This document shows, one piece after another, positions 37,414 through 49,537 of a stretch of 64,000 bases of DNA (the stretch's first letter is position 1; every line of letters begins with the position of its first letter). The notes beneath the pieces are model-generated. The model was not told the origin of the DNA, searched no databases, and saw only the letters and a list, made by a program, of their open reading frames with translations. A program made the translations under genes and the position numbers. Origin of the DNA: Lithospermum erythrorhizon (Eukaryota > Streptophyta > Magnoliopsida > Boraginales > Boraginaceae); contig JADFUC010001351.1 of the NCBI GenBank assembly GCA_019722365.1, positions 1,426,001 through 1,490,000 of the forward strand. Direction: 5' to 3'.

Positions 37414-38200
37414 TTTTTCCCCAAATTCGGAGAAAAATCTTGACCAGAGAGATTAGCGTTAAAATCGCTATTCTATACTTTTACTTATAAATACAGAGGT
37501 ATAAGTCTAATACTCCCTCGTCCAATTTTTTACGATTTTCAGATTGGTTTTGCTCAATTCGATTTCGATTTTGTTCGGTTCGGTAAGTCGATTTTATCGG
37601 TATTGTTCGATGCTATTCGTTCCTATTCAGTTTTTTCAGTGAAAAAATAATAAATACTAAAATTGGACATTCAATTTATAATATTACGATAATTAACTCA
37701 AAATTTAAATCTAATTTAGTCAAAGCCAAAGTACATGAAAGGAGAGATAGATGAGATTCAATGTCAGTTCTTTCCTTGTGGTGAGTAATTTATGATGTCA
37801 TTTGTCAAAAATATATCCCATTTACTTTCATTCTCCTTTATACATGAAATCTACGTAGTCTCTTTATTTTGTCTTAACCTATTTATTTGCTTTTTTGTTT
37901 CTATTCAATTCTTTCTTTAATTGGGTCACCAACTCACCAAGTTGGACTCTACTTTGATGGACTTCATTGCAATCTACAATCTACAATCCTACGTTGCTTC
38001 ATCTCCGGTTAAGTGTGTACAACTTTTTTATAAATTTGTGATATTTGTTCTTCTAAATTAATGGCATCAAAAGCATCAATCTTGGTAAAAATGTTCATAG
38101 TGCTAGTGCTAGTATGTCTATGTCTAATGATTATATTTAATTTAGAGAGGATGATAATCATATGGATGAACTACCATTATTAACTCTCACGATCTAGTGC
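37414..38200. other. SPCS3 upstream region and left flank of the hAT relic
   Basis: 37414-37500 is the probable 5' UTR/promoter of SPCS3, with no certain TATA. The ttcggttcggtaagtcg words at 37570-37600 resemble the cggttcgg-rich DNA at 41640-41770 on the far side of the hAT relic and could be its left terminal region. Confidence 0.4.
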
Positions 38201-39537
38201 TATGGAGACTACTAATGAAAGGAAAAAAACTTCATAGATTTGAAAATATTTTAATATGGGCCGTGAAAACAAGCGGCAACTTGTATAAATTGTAAAGGCT
38301 ACTATCATGGAAAAGCGGGTGGGGTAAAGGGGAGACGGTGCCTGAGACACTTAGCGGGTCATAAGATCACTAAAGATAGCGGTGGGGAGGGTGGTACACA
38401 AGGAACTATTGATATCCAAACCGGTAAGAACTTTTTTTTTAGTATTTTGGCTTATAGGATTGAAACTATGAAATTTGTAATCGGTAGTTCTTTGCCTTTT
38501 AATCATTGTGATGGATGGCGTTTTACTAAATGGATTCAAAATGTCGTTTTACGAACCTATGCTTTTAAATATTTTAAAAATGAAAGAGATCTTCTAGGTA
38601 ACACTCTTATGAATTTGCCTTATAAAATGTGTTTGACTAGTGATATTGGTGTCTTTTTGGATTTTGATATAATGTGTGTAACATGTCATTGGATTGATCA
38701 AGATTGGGTCTTACAAAGGAGAATTATATATTTTAGATCGATTGCTAAACATAACAATATTCAAATTTCGGAAGGTATACTCGCATGTGCCAATGATTAC
38801 AAATGTTTGAATAGGATTACTTCAATTTCATTTGATAATGCGTCGCTAATACCGTTTCAATCGAAAAATTAAAGATGCCTATTAAACCGGATTTTAGTGA
38901 ACTTTTTCATGTTAGATGTTTATGTCACGTCCTTCAATTAGTTGCTAAAGATGGAATAAAAGTTGTTTGGGATGAGTTTATTTTTACCAATTAAGTAAAA
39001 AACGTTAATTTTATTTGGTAATGGCGCCATGGCGAATAGAAGACATGAATATAAAAACTGGTTGGGCTTCCATTAAAGTTTAACAAATTAATTTGGATTG
39101 TGAAGCTAGATGGAACTCGACTTCACGATCTCTTGGATTCGTGCATATATGTATAAAGGAAGAAATCTCCGATTTTTATGTAGTATGCTCGATTGGTGAG
39201 TATTATGTACCACTCACATATACTAGTGGAAACATTATTGCCAAGGTACTTAAGTTTCTAGAGCCACTTAAAGATTATACTAAAGTTTTTTCAATTCAAT
39301 CCGAGCCAAATATTCATCTTGCTTTAGAATGTGTCGTTAATCTCTCCATTCATATGACTAAACATAGAAATGATTATGTTGCTAGAGATATGATTCCGAA
39401 TATGGAAGATAAGTTTTTAAAATATTTTCATCATACCACATGCATGTAATTGGTATAATCTTAAATCTAATGCTAGAGGTAAAAGCATTTTAATTTCTAT
39501 GTGAAATCGTATTGTAAATGATAATTGCATTTCTAGA

Positions 39538-40165
39538 TTGAAGTCTGATTTTAGTAATAGATTGAACCTCCCTCTTGAGGGGCAACTGTTCCATGTTAGA
39601 TGTTGTGCACACATCTTGAACTTGCTAGTTCAAGATGGACTTGATATAATCAAGCCAGTGGTTGATAAGGTCAGAAGTGGTGTGAGGTATTTGTTGAATT
39701 CTGAGTCAAGATGTAGAGCATTTAAAAAGATACTGACTGAGTTACAACTTGAGGGAAAGATGCTAGTATTGGATACCAAAACTAGATGGAATTCCACCTG
39801 GTTGATGTTGTCCACTGCTTACTTATACAGAACAGTATGGCCCAGATATGCAGAAGAAAATGGTGCATTTACACACTATTTGCTTGATCCTACTGATTGG
39901 AATGTCATTTGTGATATATGCAAGTTTCTGGAAGTGTTTGGTGATGTTACTGAGATAATTAGTGGCACATCTTACCCAACTGTAAACCTGTTTCTAGCTG
40001 AATTGTATAGAGTTAAGGTGCTCTTGGATCAGCAATGTGAAAGTCCCCTTAATCAACACTTGGGTATACTTGCAATGGAAATGAAGCTTAAATATGACAA
40101 GTATTGGTCGCAAAGTAATCTCTTGATATCCATTGGGGTTGTGCTTGATCCAAGGTACCTTAATT
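39538..40165 (+). pseudogene. Second hAT transposase fragment nested in the first
   Basis: The open frame encodes the central hAT region: LFHVRCCAHILNLLVQDGLD, then TKTRWNSTWLML, the DPTDWNVICDICKFLEVFGD block, and SIGVVLDPRY. It repeats domains already present in the surrounding relic (its own HVRC-H-LNL and RWNST motifs), but with clearly different sequence, so it is another hAT family. It is better preserved than its host, which suggests a later arrival. It lacks BED finger and dimerisation domain. The frame runs on into the minisatellite at 40165. Confidence 0.8.
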
Positions 40166-40620
40166 TGTTGTTGCTTGATCTGTTGTTGCCTATTCTGTTG
40201 TTGCCTATTCTGGTGTTGCTTATTCTGTTTTGCCTATTCTGGTGTTGCCTATTCTGGTGTTGCCTATTCTGTGTTGCCTATTCTGTTGCCAATGATGACA
40301 TAACTATTCTGAGGTTATTTGTGTTGCCTATTCTGTTGCCTATTCTGCATTTATGGTAACTATAATGCCTATTTTGAGGTTGTTTGTGTTTCCATTTCTG
40401 AGCTTGTTGCCAGTGTATTCTGTTGCCTATTATGCATTTGTGGTAACCATTATGCCAATGATGACATAACAGTATTCTGAGGACATTTGTGTTGCCATTT
40501 GCATAACAGTTTGCCTATTTCTGCATTTCAGTTGCATAACAGTTTGCCTATTCTGCATTTTTGGTAACTAAAATACCAATGATGAGTTGCATATTCTGAG
40601 GTTAATATGTTGCCATTTGT
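40165..40620 (+). repeat. Minisatellite, 15-bp core ttgttgcctattctg
   Basis: The unit (g/t)tgttgcctattctg is tandem at 40180-40290, then recurs with longer spacers containing gccaatgatgacataac and tgcatttatggtaacta. It begins inside the nested hAT frame, giving a hydrophobic Leu/Cys/Phe-rich open tail up to 40359. Confidence 0.8.
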
Positions 40621-41186
40621 ATTAGGTATAAAATGATTTTCATTGTATGAGTTTATCGATTCTTGTATCCAAATGGTGATGACGTAAAATGTATCAAGCG
40701 GAATTGTCGAATAAGTTATCCTCCTTGTTTAAGCTCTATGAAACGATCCCATGACTTAATGTTGGCCCTCAAAAGCTTTCCCAAATATCCGAAGCTTTTG
40801 CTTCTTGTGCAGGAATTAGGGAAGAAGCGTTGAAACGTTCCTTAAGCTGATGATGGTATTGACACTTCTAAATACGATCTTGAATTTATTTGGGAGAGGT
40901 TCCATTGAAATGTGCCAAAGGGATTAAGTTTGATGTGTTAACTTGGTGGATGGCTAATGAAGCCAAATATCCTATTCTTTCTAGAATGGCAAAAGATATT
41001 CTCTCTATTCCGGTTACAACTGTTGCTTCGGAATCCACTTTTAGTGCGGGCAAGCGAGTAATTGATCCTAAAAGAGCATCAATGAAAACGTCAACGGTTG
41101 AGATGCTTCTTTGTGGAGGCGATTGGGTTAAAGAGATGTATGGATTGAAGAAAGGTCGCGGACAAAGCATTGTAATATGTTTTTAA

Positions 41187-42220
41187 CTCTTCTTGTGTAT
41201 TTTTTTTTTTTGTATTTTATGATATTTTAATTGATTTAACTCTTCTTGTGTAGCTTGAAGAATCTGTGGATGACCCTTTGCAATATCATTTTGGTGAAGA
41301 GAATACGGAAGCTTCAACGGCTTGACCACTTGATGAAACTCGTCGGTCCACAGCCTATGATGAATGTGTTCTGAGGCTTCTTGATTAAATGTAAAAGATT
41401 TGTTGCCTTACTTGCCTCTTTTGTCCTGACACAATGGTGTATCTTTGTATGTTTTAGCCTATGATGAATGTTGTATGCTGTATGTTTATTCCTATTTTTG
41501 CCATTGCAGTGATGAAGCTGCGAGGCAATTAAGTCATTTTCAAGTTGAGTTATTTTCATGTAGTTCGGATATTTATGGATACTTTCGGATCTTTATGGAT
41601 ACTTTTTCGGTTTATTAGGTTTGGATACAAATCCGGGCGGGCGATTATCCGCCAGTTGTGCTCGGACCGGTTCGGTCCATTTTTTACCAGCTTACCGGAC
41701 GGTTACGGATTACCGACAGTTTTATCGAATGGATGCACATCCTATCTAGAACCGGACCCGAACCGGTCCGAGCTAACTTCACTATGTGCCACAAAGGCGC
41801 TTAAATACCAAATCTTTCTTTAGCCAGAACTAGTCTAAACATATATAATCTTAACACCAACTATCATTAGGAAATTCATTATTCCTTCAAGAAATGATAA
41901 CATCTTGTCTTTCAGACATTCAATTAATTTTTACACTACCTCATATTGTGATAGCATTTGCTTCTCACGGTTATCAACTAAGAAGATTTTATTCTCTTTT
42001 AAAGTGGTATGTATTATGCCTATATACTCAGACAATTTGCACTATCTCGGATGGTTACATACTTTCGATCAATACCATTTGTAGGTGCCGGAGCCTTAGC
42101 ACTATCTCGGATGGTTACATACTCAGACAATATCATTTGTAAGGTACTTCTAGACCTTGAAGAAATCAGTAGTAATCAAATTCATAAAGCTCAATTCATG
42201 TAACTGAATCTGTATTATTT
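41187..42220. other. Right flank of the hAT relic and intergenic
   Basis: 41545-41790 has repeated atggatactttcggatctt and ccggttcggtcc words, likely the hAT subterminal region. A 25-base direct repeat, gcactatctcggatggttac followed by atact, lies at 42037-42061 and 42099-42123. No gene. Confidence 0.45.
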
Positions 42221-42224
42221 CAAT

Positions 42225-42875
42225 TATATGAGTCTTCAGGGCTCATAAGTGAATTCACCATATTATTTTCTTTCAAAATATTGAGGCATTCACATAGATT
42301 CTTCAGGAATATTCAAACGCCATTAATATATATGATTATTATTTTTAAGCCCTTAATCTTTCCATATTCATGCTTGCCTAAAATTAAGTATTCAAGACAC
42401 ATCAAAAGGTTCAAAGATATTTAGTCTTCTAGACTAATTATAATCTAAATTTTAAGCCTTTAGTTGTGAACAGTTTATTACGACTATAAATCTTGTGGAT
42501 TAGTCTTTTGGACTAACAATAACCTACATTTTCTCCAACTATACATAATCAAGTCTTGTAGACTAGTTGTGATATTATAAGGTAGGAAATAAATATTTTT
42601 CGTAATTCTTCTGGACTAATAATATATCTCTTATCACATAATACTCATACAAATAGATCTGATTAATACTTCACATGGTGTGTGTGTGTTGTCGGGTTAA
42701 CAATTATATATATAAATATAATAAATCTTCGAGACTTAGATGATTGATTCATGTCTTCTAGATCTAATAATTAACGAACCATAATAAGTACATAGATTTA
42801 ATAAAACTAATTTTATCGAATTAATAAGTCTTCAAGACTTAGGCATTTGATAATTGTCTTCTTGACTCATATAAA
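42225..42875 (-). repeat. Cluster of AGTCTT-N-AGACT palindromes
   Basis: Short inverted repeats of one type recur: TAGTCTTCTAGACTA (42422), TTAGTCTTTTGGACTAA (42500), AGTCTTGTAGACT (42552), AATCTTCGAGACTT (42724), AAGTCTTCAAGACTT (42827), plus weaker ones at 42231, 42606, 42753 and 42857. Spacing is irregular, about 50-120 bases. The cluster lies on the internal side of the LTR at 43427-43666, so it is probably the leader of that element. Confidence 0.7.
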
Positions 42876-43426
42876 ATATATAAATCTAATTATTAGTTTC
42901 AATATATGTAATGAAATGCAGAAAATGTCGGTCTACTGTACAATCACTATTAATACTTAATCAAACTAATCATACGTAATATTTTTATGCGGTGGTCGAT
43001 TATTAGATGCAAAAGTATGTGTATAAACAATAATATTCCATATTCTAAATCAACTTCTCTAATAGACTCCTTATATCCAAAATATAGTCAAAAATCATAA
43101 ACTACTTATTACTTACTAGTTATTACTCTTTTCAATAATCCATGCAGTAAGCTAATAGAAAAAGATTCATAATTCTATAATTCTTGGTTGACAAACTCAC
43201 TTCATATGACAACGATAAAAATTCATAATTTCATAATTTGAAGTACCTTTAATCAATTGGAGATGTGAACTTACTCACTTGGTATATGTGCACATCTTCA
43301 AAGCTAATGTTTGATCTTCAAATAATATCTAGGAGAATGATACTAACATTTTTCCTACGGGCCAAACCTATAGTATTTTTCCCTTATTGTATCGCACCAG
43401 TTGGAAGATTAATCGTACTGATAACG

Positions 43427-43666
43427 TGTTATGAATATAACTAAGAACAATGTAAATAGACAGAAAGAATAAGAGAATAGGAGGAGAATAGATTTTATTA
43501 CTTGATATTCAATACATTACAAGAGTGTATTGCGGAAACTGAGATACAATACATATGGTATAACTTGGTAAAAAAAGTAGACTACTTTATTTTTTAATCT
43601 AGTATCTCTTTCTTCTTAAAATGAAGGCGACTTGTTTGAGTCAAGACATTCATTATTTCCATAACA
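43427..43666 (-). repeat. LTR of a minus-strand LTR element
   Basis: A 240-bp unit with perfect TGTTAT...ATAACA ends. Just outside its left edge, cgtactgataa (43414-43424; other strand TTATCAGTACG) is a plausible primer binding site, which makes this the 5' LTR of an element reading leftwards. No coding domains and no second LTR were found to the left, so the element is either non-coding or truncated. Confidence 0.55.
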
Positions 43667-44670
43667 GAATTGAAGAAAACTTGTAACTAAGGCTTCTTAG
43701 AGATATGGCAATGAAGAAAGACTTTTTAAGTTGAAAATTATCATTTTCTTGATTCTTTTTATTTTCTTCCATTTCATATTTAGGTCCATGATAAATTGAC
43801 TTTGAAAATTCAAAAGATAAATTCAATAATTTCATGAATTGCAAGTTATGTGAACAATTGCTGTTTGGTTTCATTGATTGATATAACTTATCTGATCTAG
43901 CTAGTGATTTTCAAGTACGCAACCCTATGTATCGTTTCATTATAATATGGTAATTATTTTGTTTCAAAATAAATAATTATTTATATGAAAATTGCTTTAT
44001 TAAGATATAGTGAAAAGCTATATTGGAATTGTAAAAAACTATAATAAAAATGTAAAAAGATATATTGGGATTGTAAAAATATATATTAAAAATAAAAATA
44101 ATCAATTATTATAAAAAAAATTTAAATAAATCGTGTATTTTTGAGACGGAAGGAATATCATATACTTACTATATTGAATTAGACTGATGAATATATTCCA
44201 AGAAGCTGCCAGCTCCATTCCCACCAATTTCCAGTCACCATCTTTTGCACTCGTTTTCTTCTTTGCATCTTTTTTATCTACTTTCCAGCAGTAACTGTGC
44301 TGTTTTCCTTATGGCAATAGTTTAGGTTGCATTTGGTTTTTTTTTTTGCGGTTGGTTATGGTTTAGGTTTCCAAGCCTTGAAAATATATGGGAGAAAATC
44401 TTCTAAGACCCTAACAATATAAGGTTTCGAAATTTGTATAGAATTACCCCAATTTCAATTCCATGATGAAACAAACATACATACATTAATGAATTTTAAT
44501 TAAGGATTTCACGCTAAAACATCTATCCGTACAACATTGATTTTCATCAACTATTTGGATGTGGTTTGCCTGGTTGATTATCAAAATTAAATGTCTACAT
44601 TTTGCACTTTATAAAGATCTGTCATATAATGACTTGGTACATGACATTACTTGCCAAGAATTTGATTCCT
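43667..44670. other. Intergenic, with a possible Stowaway relic
   Basis: 43945-44155 ends in tttttgagacggaaggaata, the usual right tip of plant Stowaway MITEs, and starts with gtttcaaaataaataattat, a worn counterpart. Otherwise nothing is recognised. Confidence 0.35.
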
Positions 44671-44674
44671 CTTG

Positions 44675-44681
44675 CTATAAA
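44675..44681 (+). promoter_or_regulatory. TATA box upstream of a small ORF
   Basis: TATAAAT is followed by a pyrimidine-rich initiator-like stretch (cactccccttccatc), with an ATG 93 bases downstream. The spacing is that of a normal plant core promoter. Confidence 0.4.
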
Positions 44682-44767
44682 TCAGCTCACTCCCCTTCCA
44701 TCTTATTTCACTATCTTAGACCCTTACTGAAGTTCTCCTTCAATATCCAAGAATTGATTGGAAGAAA

Positions 44768-44905
44768 ATGAAGCCTAAACCGATATCGAGTGACAACTAT
44801 TTGGTCGTCGAATCGAAGAGAACTATAGGGGAGAAGTTTAGGCAGGCTTGCAAGGAAGCTATAGGGTGCAATCCAGAGACTTGTCTAGCTTCTAAACAGA
44901 ATTAA
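44768..44905 (+). CDS. Possible small peptide gene (45 residues)
   Basis: ATG at 44768 in a favourable context (gaagaaaATGaag) opens 45 codons to TAA. The product begins MKPKPISSDNYLVVESKRTI, is Lys/Glu-rich and basic, and has three Cys in the second half (AC, GC, TC). No signal peptide or membrane segment. The TATA box and leader spacing upstream make it look expressed. I do not recognise the peptide. It could instead be the first exon of a longer gene or an accidental frame. Confidence 0.3.
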   Translation: MKPKPISSDNYLVVESKRTIGEKFRQACKEAIGCNPETCLASKQN

Positions 44906-47900
44906 ATATTTCAAAAGTGAAAGAAACAAACGTTCTGGGATTATTGAAGATCCCATTAGGACCATAATGTTTCTGGGTTCCTGGAACCACACTTGAAATA
45001 TATGTAGTTTTCATCCTATAGCAAACAGTATGAGTTCAAGAAAGTGTATATGTTATGGAATCATATAGATAAGATGTTGCAAGAGATTGCAACTTGTACA
45101 GTTTATTCATGCTAGTTTCGTTGTGGGGTTGTCCTTATATCTTATATATGATCAAATAAATTGAAATTTTCAATCATTTTTGGCACTCTGTTGCTTGTCG
45201 GTGAAGGAGTCCCCAATTTTTTATATTGATGAGCGCATCTGATCTGAGTCACTCTACATAAACAAATTGATATGCCAAGGTCGGGGTGGAGTCACCATAC
45301 CACTACGTGAAGTGCTTGGTACTTTTAAGTCCACTTTCGGTTCTCTCACTTTGTTGTGGAGGGCGACCCACTTTCCATTGTAAAAATTCCCTTGATTTCG
45401 TCACCGAAGATAGCATACCTTTTCTCTCTTTTCCATATGCTTAATTATTTGCAATAATTAAAAGTATATGTTCATTGAATAACTATTTTTATGATTGAGT
45501 ATTGTTTGTTGGAATGATGGTAGCTTCGGCATCCTAGGTATACTTTATTTTAATTTATAGTAGGCTGGTTTGTTCCTATGTTTTAAAAGTGCTGCATGGC
45601 CATACAAATATATATGCAAGGTACTTAATCAGTCACCTTGAGAACACATGGATTAAAATTTGATAAAATATATTTTGCGTAATGTTCATGAAAACTTGGA
45701 ACTAGGCAACAGACACAAGTTGTTTTTTTGGGGTCAAGTAATTCTTAACATCAACATATTGTTCTAGCAATATTCGGTCAAAATCACTTAAAAGCTGAGT
45801 CATAGTATGACTGTGTGCTTTAAATTTGCAAAACCATTTAACTATATTAACCAGACAGGATCTCACAAACTAATAGGAATAGTATGTAAATATAAAAATG
45901 ATGCGCAATAACAAGCAAAATAGAAATAATCATATAAAATATAAAATGAAAGATTCCACTTTTTGAGATTTTTGTAGTTCTTCAGTCTTTTTTTTCTTCC
46001 AGTTTTCATATCGAGGAGTCATTTTCTAGTTCTAGGCACCATAATTAAAATCTAATAAATAAATGGCCAAATGTGGATGAAACAACTTTGAAATATTGTC
46101 CTCCAAATAATGAATACTTTAATTAATTCTTCTTCTAATAAAAATAAATGGAAGAATATAATGTTGTTAGTATTCAAAAAATACGAGGAATTTAATTAAA
46201 TTCAGCTCTTAGCAGGATCATATAATTGTATAAAATATAAATAATCTACCAAAAAATAGAAATTTAATTAATTAATATATGAGGGCGACTATTGTCTATT
46301 GAAATGATAATTGGAGAAAAAGCCAGCCAATGTCGCATAAAATTAAGGAGCTTACCGAAGTGTAGAGGTCGTAATTTAAGAGCTTGATAAAATATTTTTG
46401 GTTGTTAGTATCTTTTTGTTGTTAAGGCATGAATCTCAAAAATTTGACAAATACTTTTGATTGTGTGTCTGGAATTTTCTTGGATGTTTGTTCTCCATTT
46501 TGAATTATCTCTTTCCAATTTTCATTATTCTTAATACTATGATAGTTTCTAAATCAAATCAAAATCATCACATTGAAGTTTTGAACTCATTTCTCTCTCT
46601 ACCTGCCTTTATCTAATGTTAATTATGCTTCCCCTTTAATAATCTCTGAAGTGTTGGGTTAAACTTATAATAATGTATGATAATTAATGATTGGGTCCAA
46701 GATTAGGACAACTATACAACTATTAAGATATTTGTTGGCGATTCTGTCAAGCCTGTGATTTTTTAGTTCACCGACTATACCCCAATATGATTCCCAAGAT
46801 AACACACCTCACTTTTTCCTATTTTCTTTTATGAGCTAATTTATTTTTGGTCCTATATTATTGCATTTTTTAATTGATTTTATACTATATATTTTTTCAA
46901 GCATGATCTAAGCTTTTTTTTAAATAGTCCCTTATCTAATTTTTAACATTGTGGATCTCTATACTATCGATTTCTGCATGAAAATAAGCATTTTATCCTA
47001 ATATTGGTGGGGTAAAAATACATTTTTACATAATTAAAATAAAATCTACATTTTTCTTTTAACACCCAACCCCACCCTACCCTATCCCTCCCCTAAAGCT
47101 TTCCCCCACAAATTTACTGAGGTAAGATATATCCATTTAGTTCACCTGTAAGGTGATGGTTGAAAGTGGTTAAGGTTATTAATTGCACCAATTCATATTT
47201 TATCTCAACTGAAATAATTAGCCAATTCAAGAACTTGTGTCATATTTACATAAGTGTTTGAGAGTGTGAGTGGGTGAGCTATCGGCGACGACTTTCTCCT
47301 ACCTCTTTTCCTCACGGATTAGGGGTGATGGTGCGGTGGTTCTGTTCTGCAAGTTCTCCCGCCCTATGAATCAGTCTTGGAGGTCAGCTGTGTGTTTAAG
47401 CTTCAAGGTAAAGTCAAAAATTGGTGAAGGTGGAAGGTTCTTGAATTAGATTGAAAATCGGTGGTGTTTCTTGGTTGGGGTAAGGAATGGGGTTGGGGGC
47501 TTCAAGATAGGGATGTCAAAGAAGAAAGATGTAATAAATATGGAGTTGGTGAAGTTTGGGGAGAGGTGGGGTGGGGGTAGGATAAGGTGTGTTAAATAAA
47601 AAATGTGGGATCCCCTATTTTTAATTATGGCAAAATATAATTCATAAACTTTAGTTTAGTGTTGAATTAAAATAGCCATTTTATCTGTCGATGATATAAG
47701 GACCACGTTGTTAAAAATAGGGATAGGGACCATCAAGAAAGAAAAAAACTTAGGAGCAGTAGTATAGTATAGGAATGCAACAAAAGAAGCGCCTGACATG
47801 ATATAAGGATTAAAAAGCAAATTAGCATTTCTTTATCAATTTAATTATTCGTTTATTATTACTCTAACTTTATCTTTTGTGATTATTCATTCGTACCTTT

Positions 47901-49168
47901 TTATTAACTTAACAGGCAAGTTTGAGATTTCATTGAAAATTTCTAATTTAATATCATGTACACATTTGAATGTGTTATTAAATTTTTAATTCTTAAGCAC
48001 ACATTATGAGAGGTTTTTCATAGTCTATCTACCGTATATATTTTGATAATCTCTAATCTTATTATTTTTCCATCAATTTCCCATAAAATACATTTTCAAT
48101 TTTCTAAATAAAACCTCGAAAATTAATTATTTATTTAGTGGTTGGACTATAAAAACTAAAAAATATGTGATACTAAAAGAATTTCATAAAATGAATCAAA
48201 AGATATATATGTTGCTTATACATCAAATATACAAACTTAAAATTTAAATAGTCAAGAATCCTGTGTTATGAAGTAAGGAAGTACAATAGTATAAATAAAG
48301 TAAGTGGCAAAAGAGAAGACAACCGAATTATAAAAAAATTTCTTAAAATGATTCCAAAATTAGGAGTTAAGTGCCGAAATAGTCTGGGTCAATTGCATTT
48401 TTAAAATGATTCCAAAATTAGGAGTTAAGTATCGAAATGGTCTTAGTAATTGAGGATCAATTGCATTTTGGTCTCCGTAAATAAAATTGATATGCAAATT
48501 GTCCCTATAAGTGTATACCATATGCGCAAATGGTCTCCAAATTAACTATTCCTTTAAATGCTAATAAAGAAAGAGAATTTAGGCATTTTTTGGTAAAAAA
48601 AAATGTCATTTAAATATTTTAGGAAAAATATAAATTAAGAGCAAAAATATACATAATCAAGAAGAAACTAATTTTGCTTAATCAATAATTTAAATTTTGA
48701 TAAATTTATATTTTCTCCCAAATTATCTAAATTAACTTAATTTTGACCCAAAAATTTACACTTAACTTTTCTTTCTCCGTTGATATTTAACGAAATTAAT
48801 TTAGGATCATTGCACATCAATACTCATTTTATGGGGCCAGCTGGCCAGTAGAAACCATTTAAAACCAAATTACCTCCAAAACTAGCAATCATTTTTATTA
48901 ACATGATATGCACATATCTTTAATCAAATGGTAGTAGTAGTTGTATTTTCATAATTGCAAGTGGTGTAATTAAAGTATTAAACCGTGTTGATGATCAATG
49001 TTCACATATTAAAGGAGAAAATCCAAAAATAAATAAATTAAATCAACCCTGCCAGCCAAGTGTTTTGTCTTTTTAGACCCAAATGCACTATTTTATTCAA
49101 ATCTAACACACATTTTTCCTCTCAAAGAAAAAAACAGAGAGCCATTCACATTTCTCTACAAGAAAACT
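44906..49168. other. Intergenic; RALF upstream region
   Basis: AT-rich, no gene. A ~58-bp tandem duplication (ttaaaatgattccaaaattaggagttaagt, split here as 20 bases plus aggagttaagt) lies at about 48343 and 48400. A G-rich patch (ggggttgggg, gaggtggggtgggggtagg) lies at 47470-47580. Confidence 0.5.
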
Positions 49169-49537
49169 ATGGTAAAGTCTCCCCCCTTCTTCTACCACCT
49201 AATGATCTCCACCCTATTGATCTCAGCTCTCATGATGGTCTCCGTCAAAGCCACTGGAGGGCTCGATTTCACCTATACATCGACAATGATGGCGAAACCG
49301 GGTTGCACCGGTACAATTGCGGAGTGCATGATCAATAGTGATGATGATGAATTTGGCATGGACTCAGATATCAATAGGCGCATTTTGGCAACTACAAATT
49401 ATATTAGCTATGGTGCTTTGCAAAGAAACAATGTTCCTTGTTCACAAAGAGGTGCTTCATATTATAATTGTAGGCCAGGTGCTCAAGCCAATCCTTACAA
49501 CCGTGGATGTAGTGCAATTACTCGTTGTAGGAGTTGA
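49169..49537 (+). CDS. RALF (rapid alkalinization factor) preproprotein
   Basis: Single-exon frame of 122 residues, typical of RALFs. Residues 1 to ~28 form a signal peptide. The propeptide has two Cys (46, 53) and an acidic stretch (NSDDDEFGMDSD). The dibasic RRIL site (70-73) is where the S1P subtilase cuts. The mature peptide (~74-122) carries the receptor-binding YISYGAL motif (78-84) and four Cys at 91, 101, 114 and 120 that form the two disulfides. It ends RCRS. The secreted hormone binds FERONIA-type receptor kinases, raises apoplastic pH and restrains cell expansion. The conserved YISY and RRIL mark it as a canonical RALF1/RALF33-like member. The start is the only ATG giving a complete signal peptide in this frame. 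Confidence 0.95.
   Translation: MVKSPPFFYHLMISTLLISALMMVSVKATGGLDFTYTSTMMAKPGCTGTIAECMINSDDDEFGMDSDINRRILATTNYISYGALQRNNVPCSQRGASYYNCRPGAQANPYNRGCSAITRCRS

Larger units (their letters stand above)
38276..41333 (+). mobile_element. Degenerate hAT transposon (zinc finger BED/RICESLEEPER type), interrupted
   Basis: The transposase is in pieces, in order: BED zinc finger (38276-38370; CINCKGYYHG then RHLAGH); central RNase H-like region (38447-38872; FVIGSSLPF, MCLTSDIGVFLDF, CVTCHWIDQDW); HVRCLCHVLQLVAKDGIK at about 38910-38960; EARWNSTS block (39093-39449); and the hAT C-terminal dimerisation domain (40890-41186; FDVLTWWMANEAKYPILSRM and TTVASESTFSAGKRVIDPKR). Frameshifts and stops separate them. 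The terminal inverted repeats and 8-bp target duplication were not found. A second hAT fragment and a minisatellite interrupt it at about 39480-40660. Confidence 0.85.

Noticed and set aside
40165..40620. Repeat array considered as CRISPR
   Set aside because: Tandem 15-bp units without unique regular spacers in a plant genome; it is a minisatellite.
44559..44771. 70-codon open frame overlapping the small ORF's promoter
   Set aside because: It contains the TATA box and leader of the better candidate at 44768 and has no domain.
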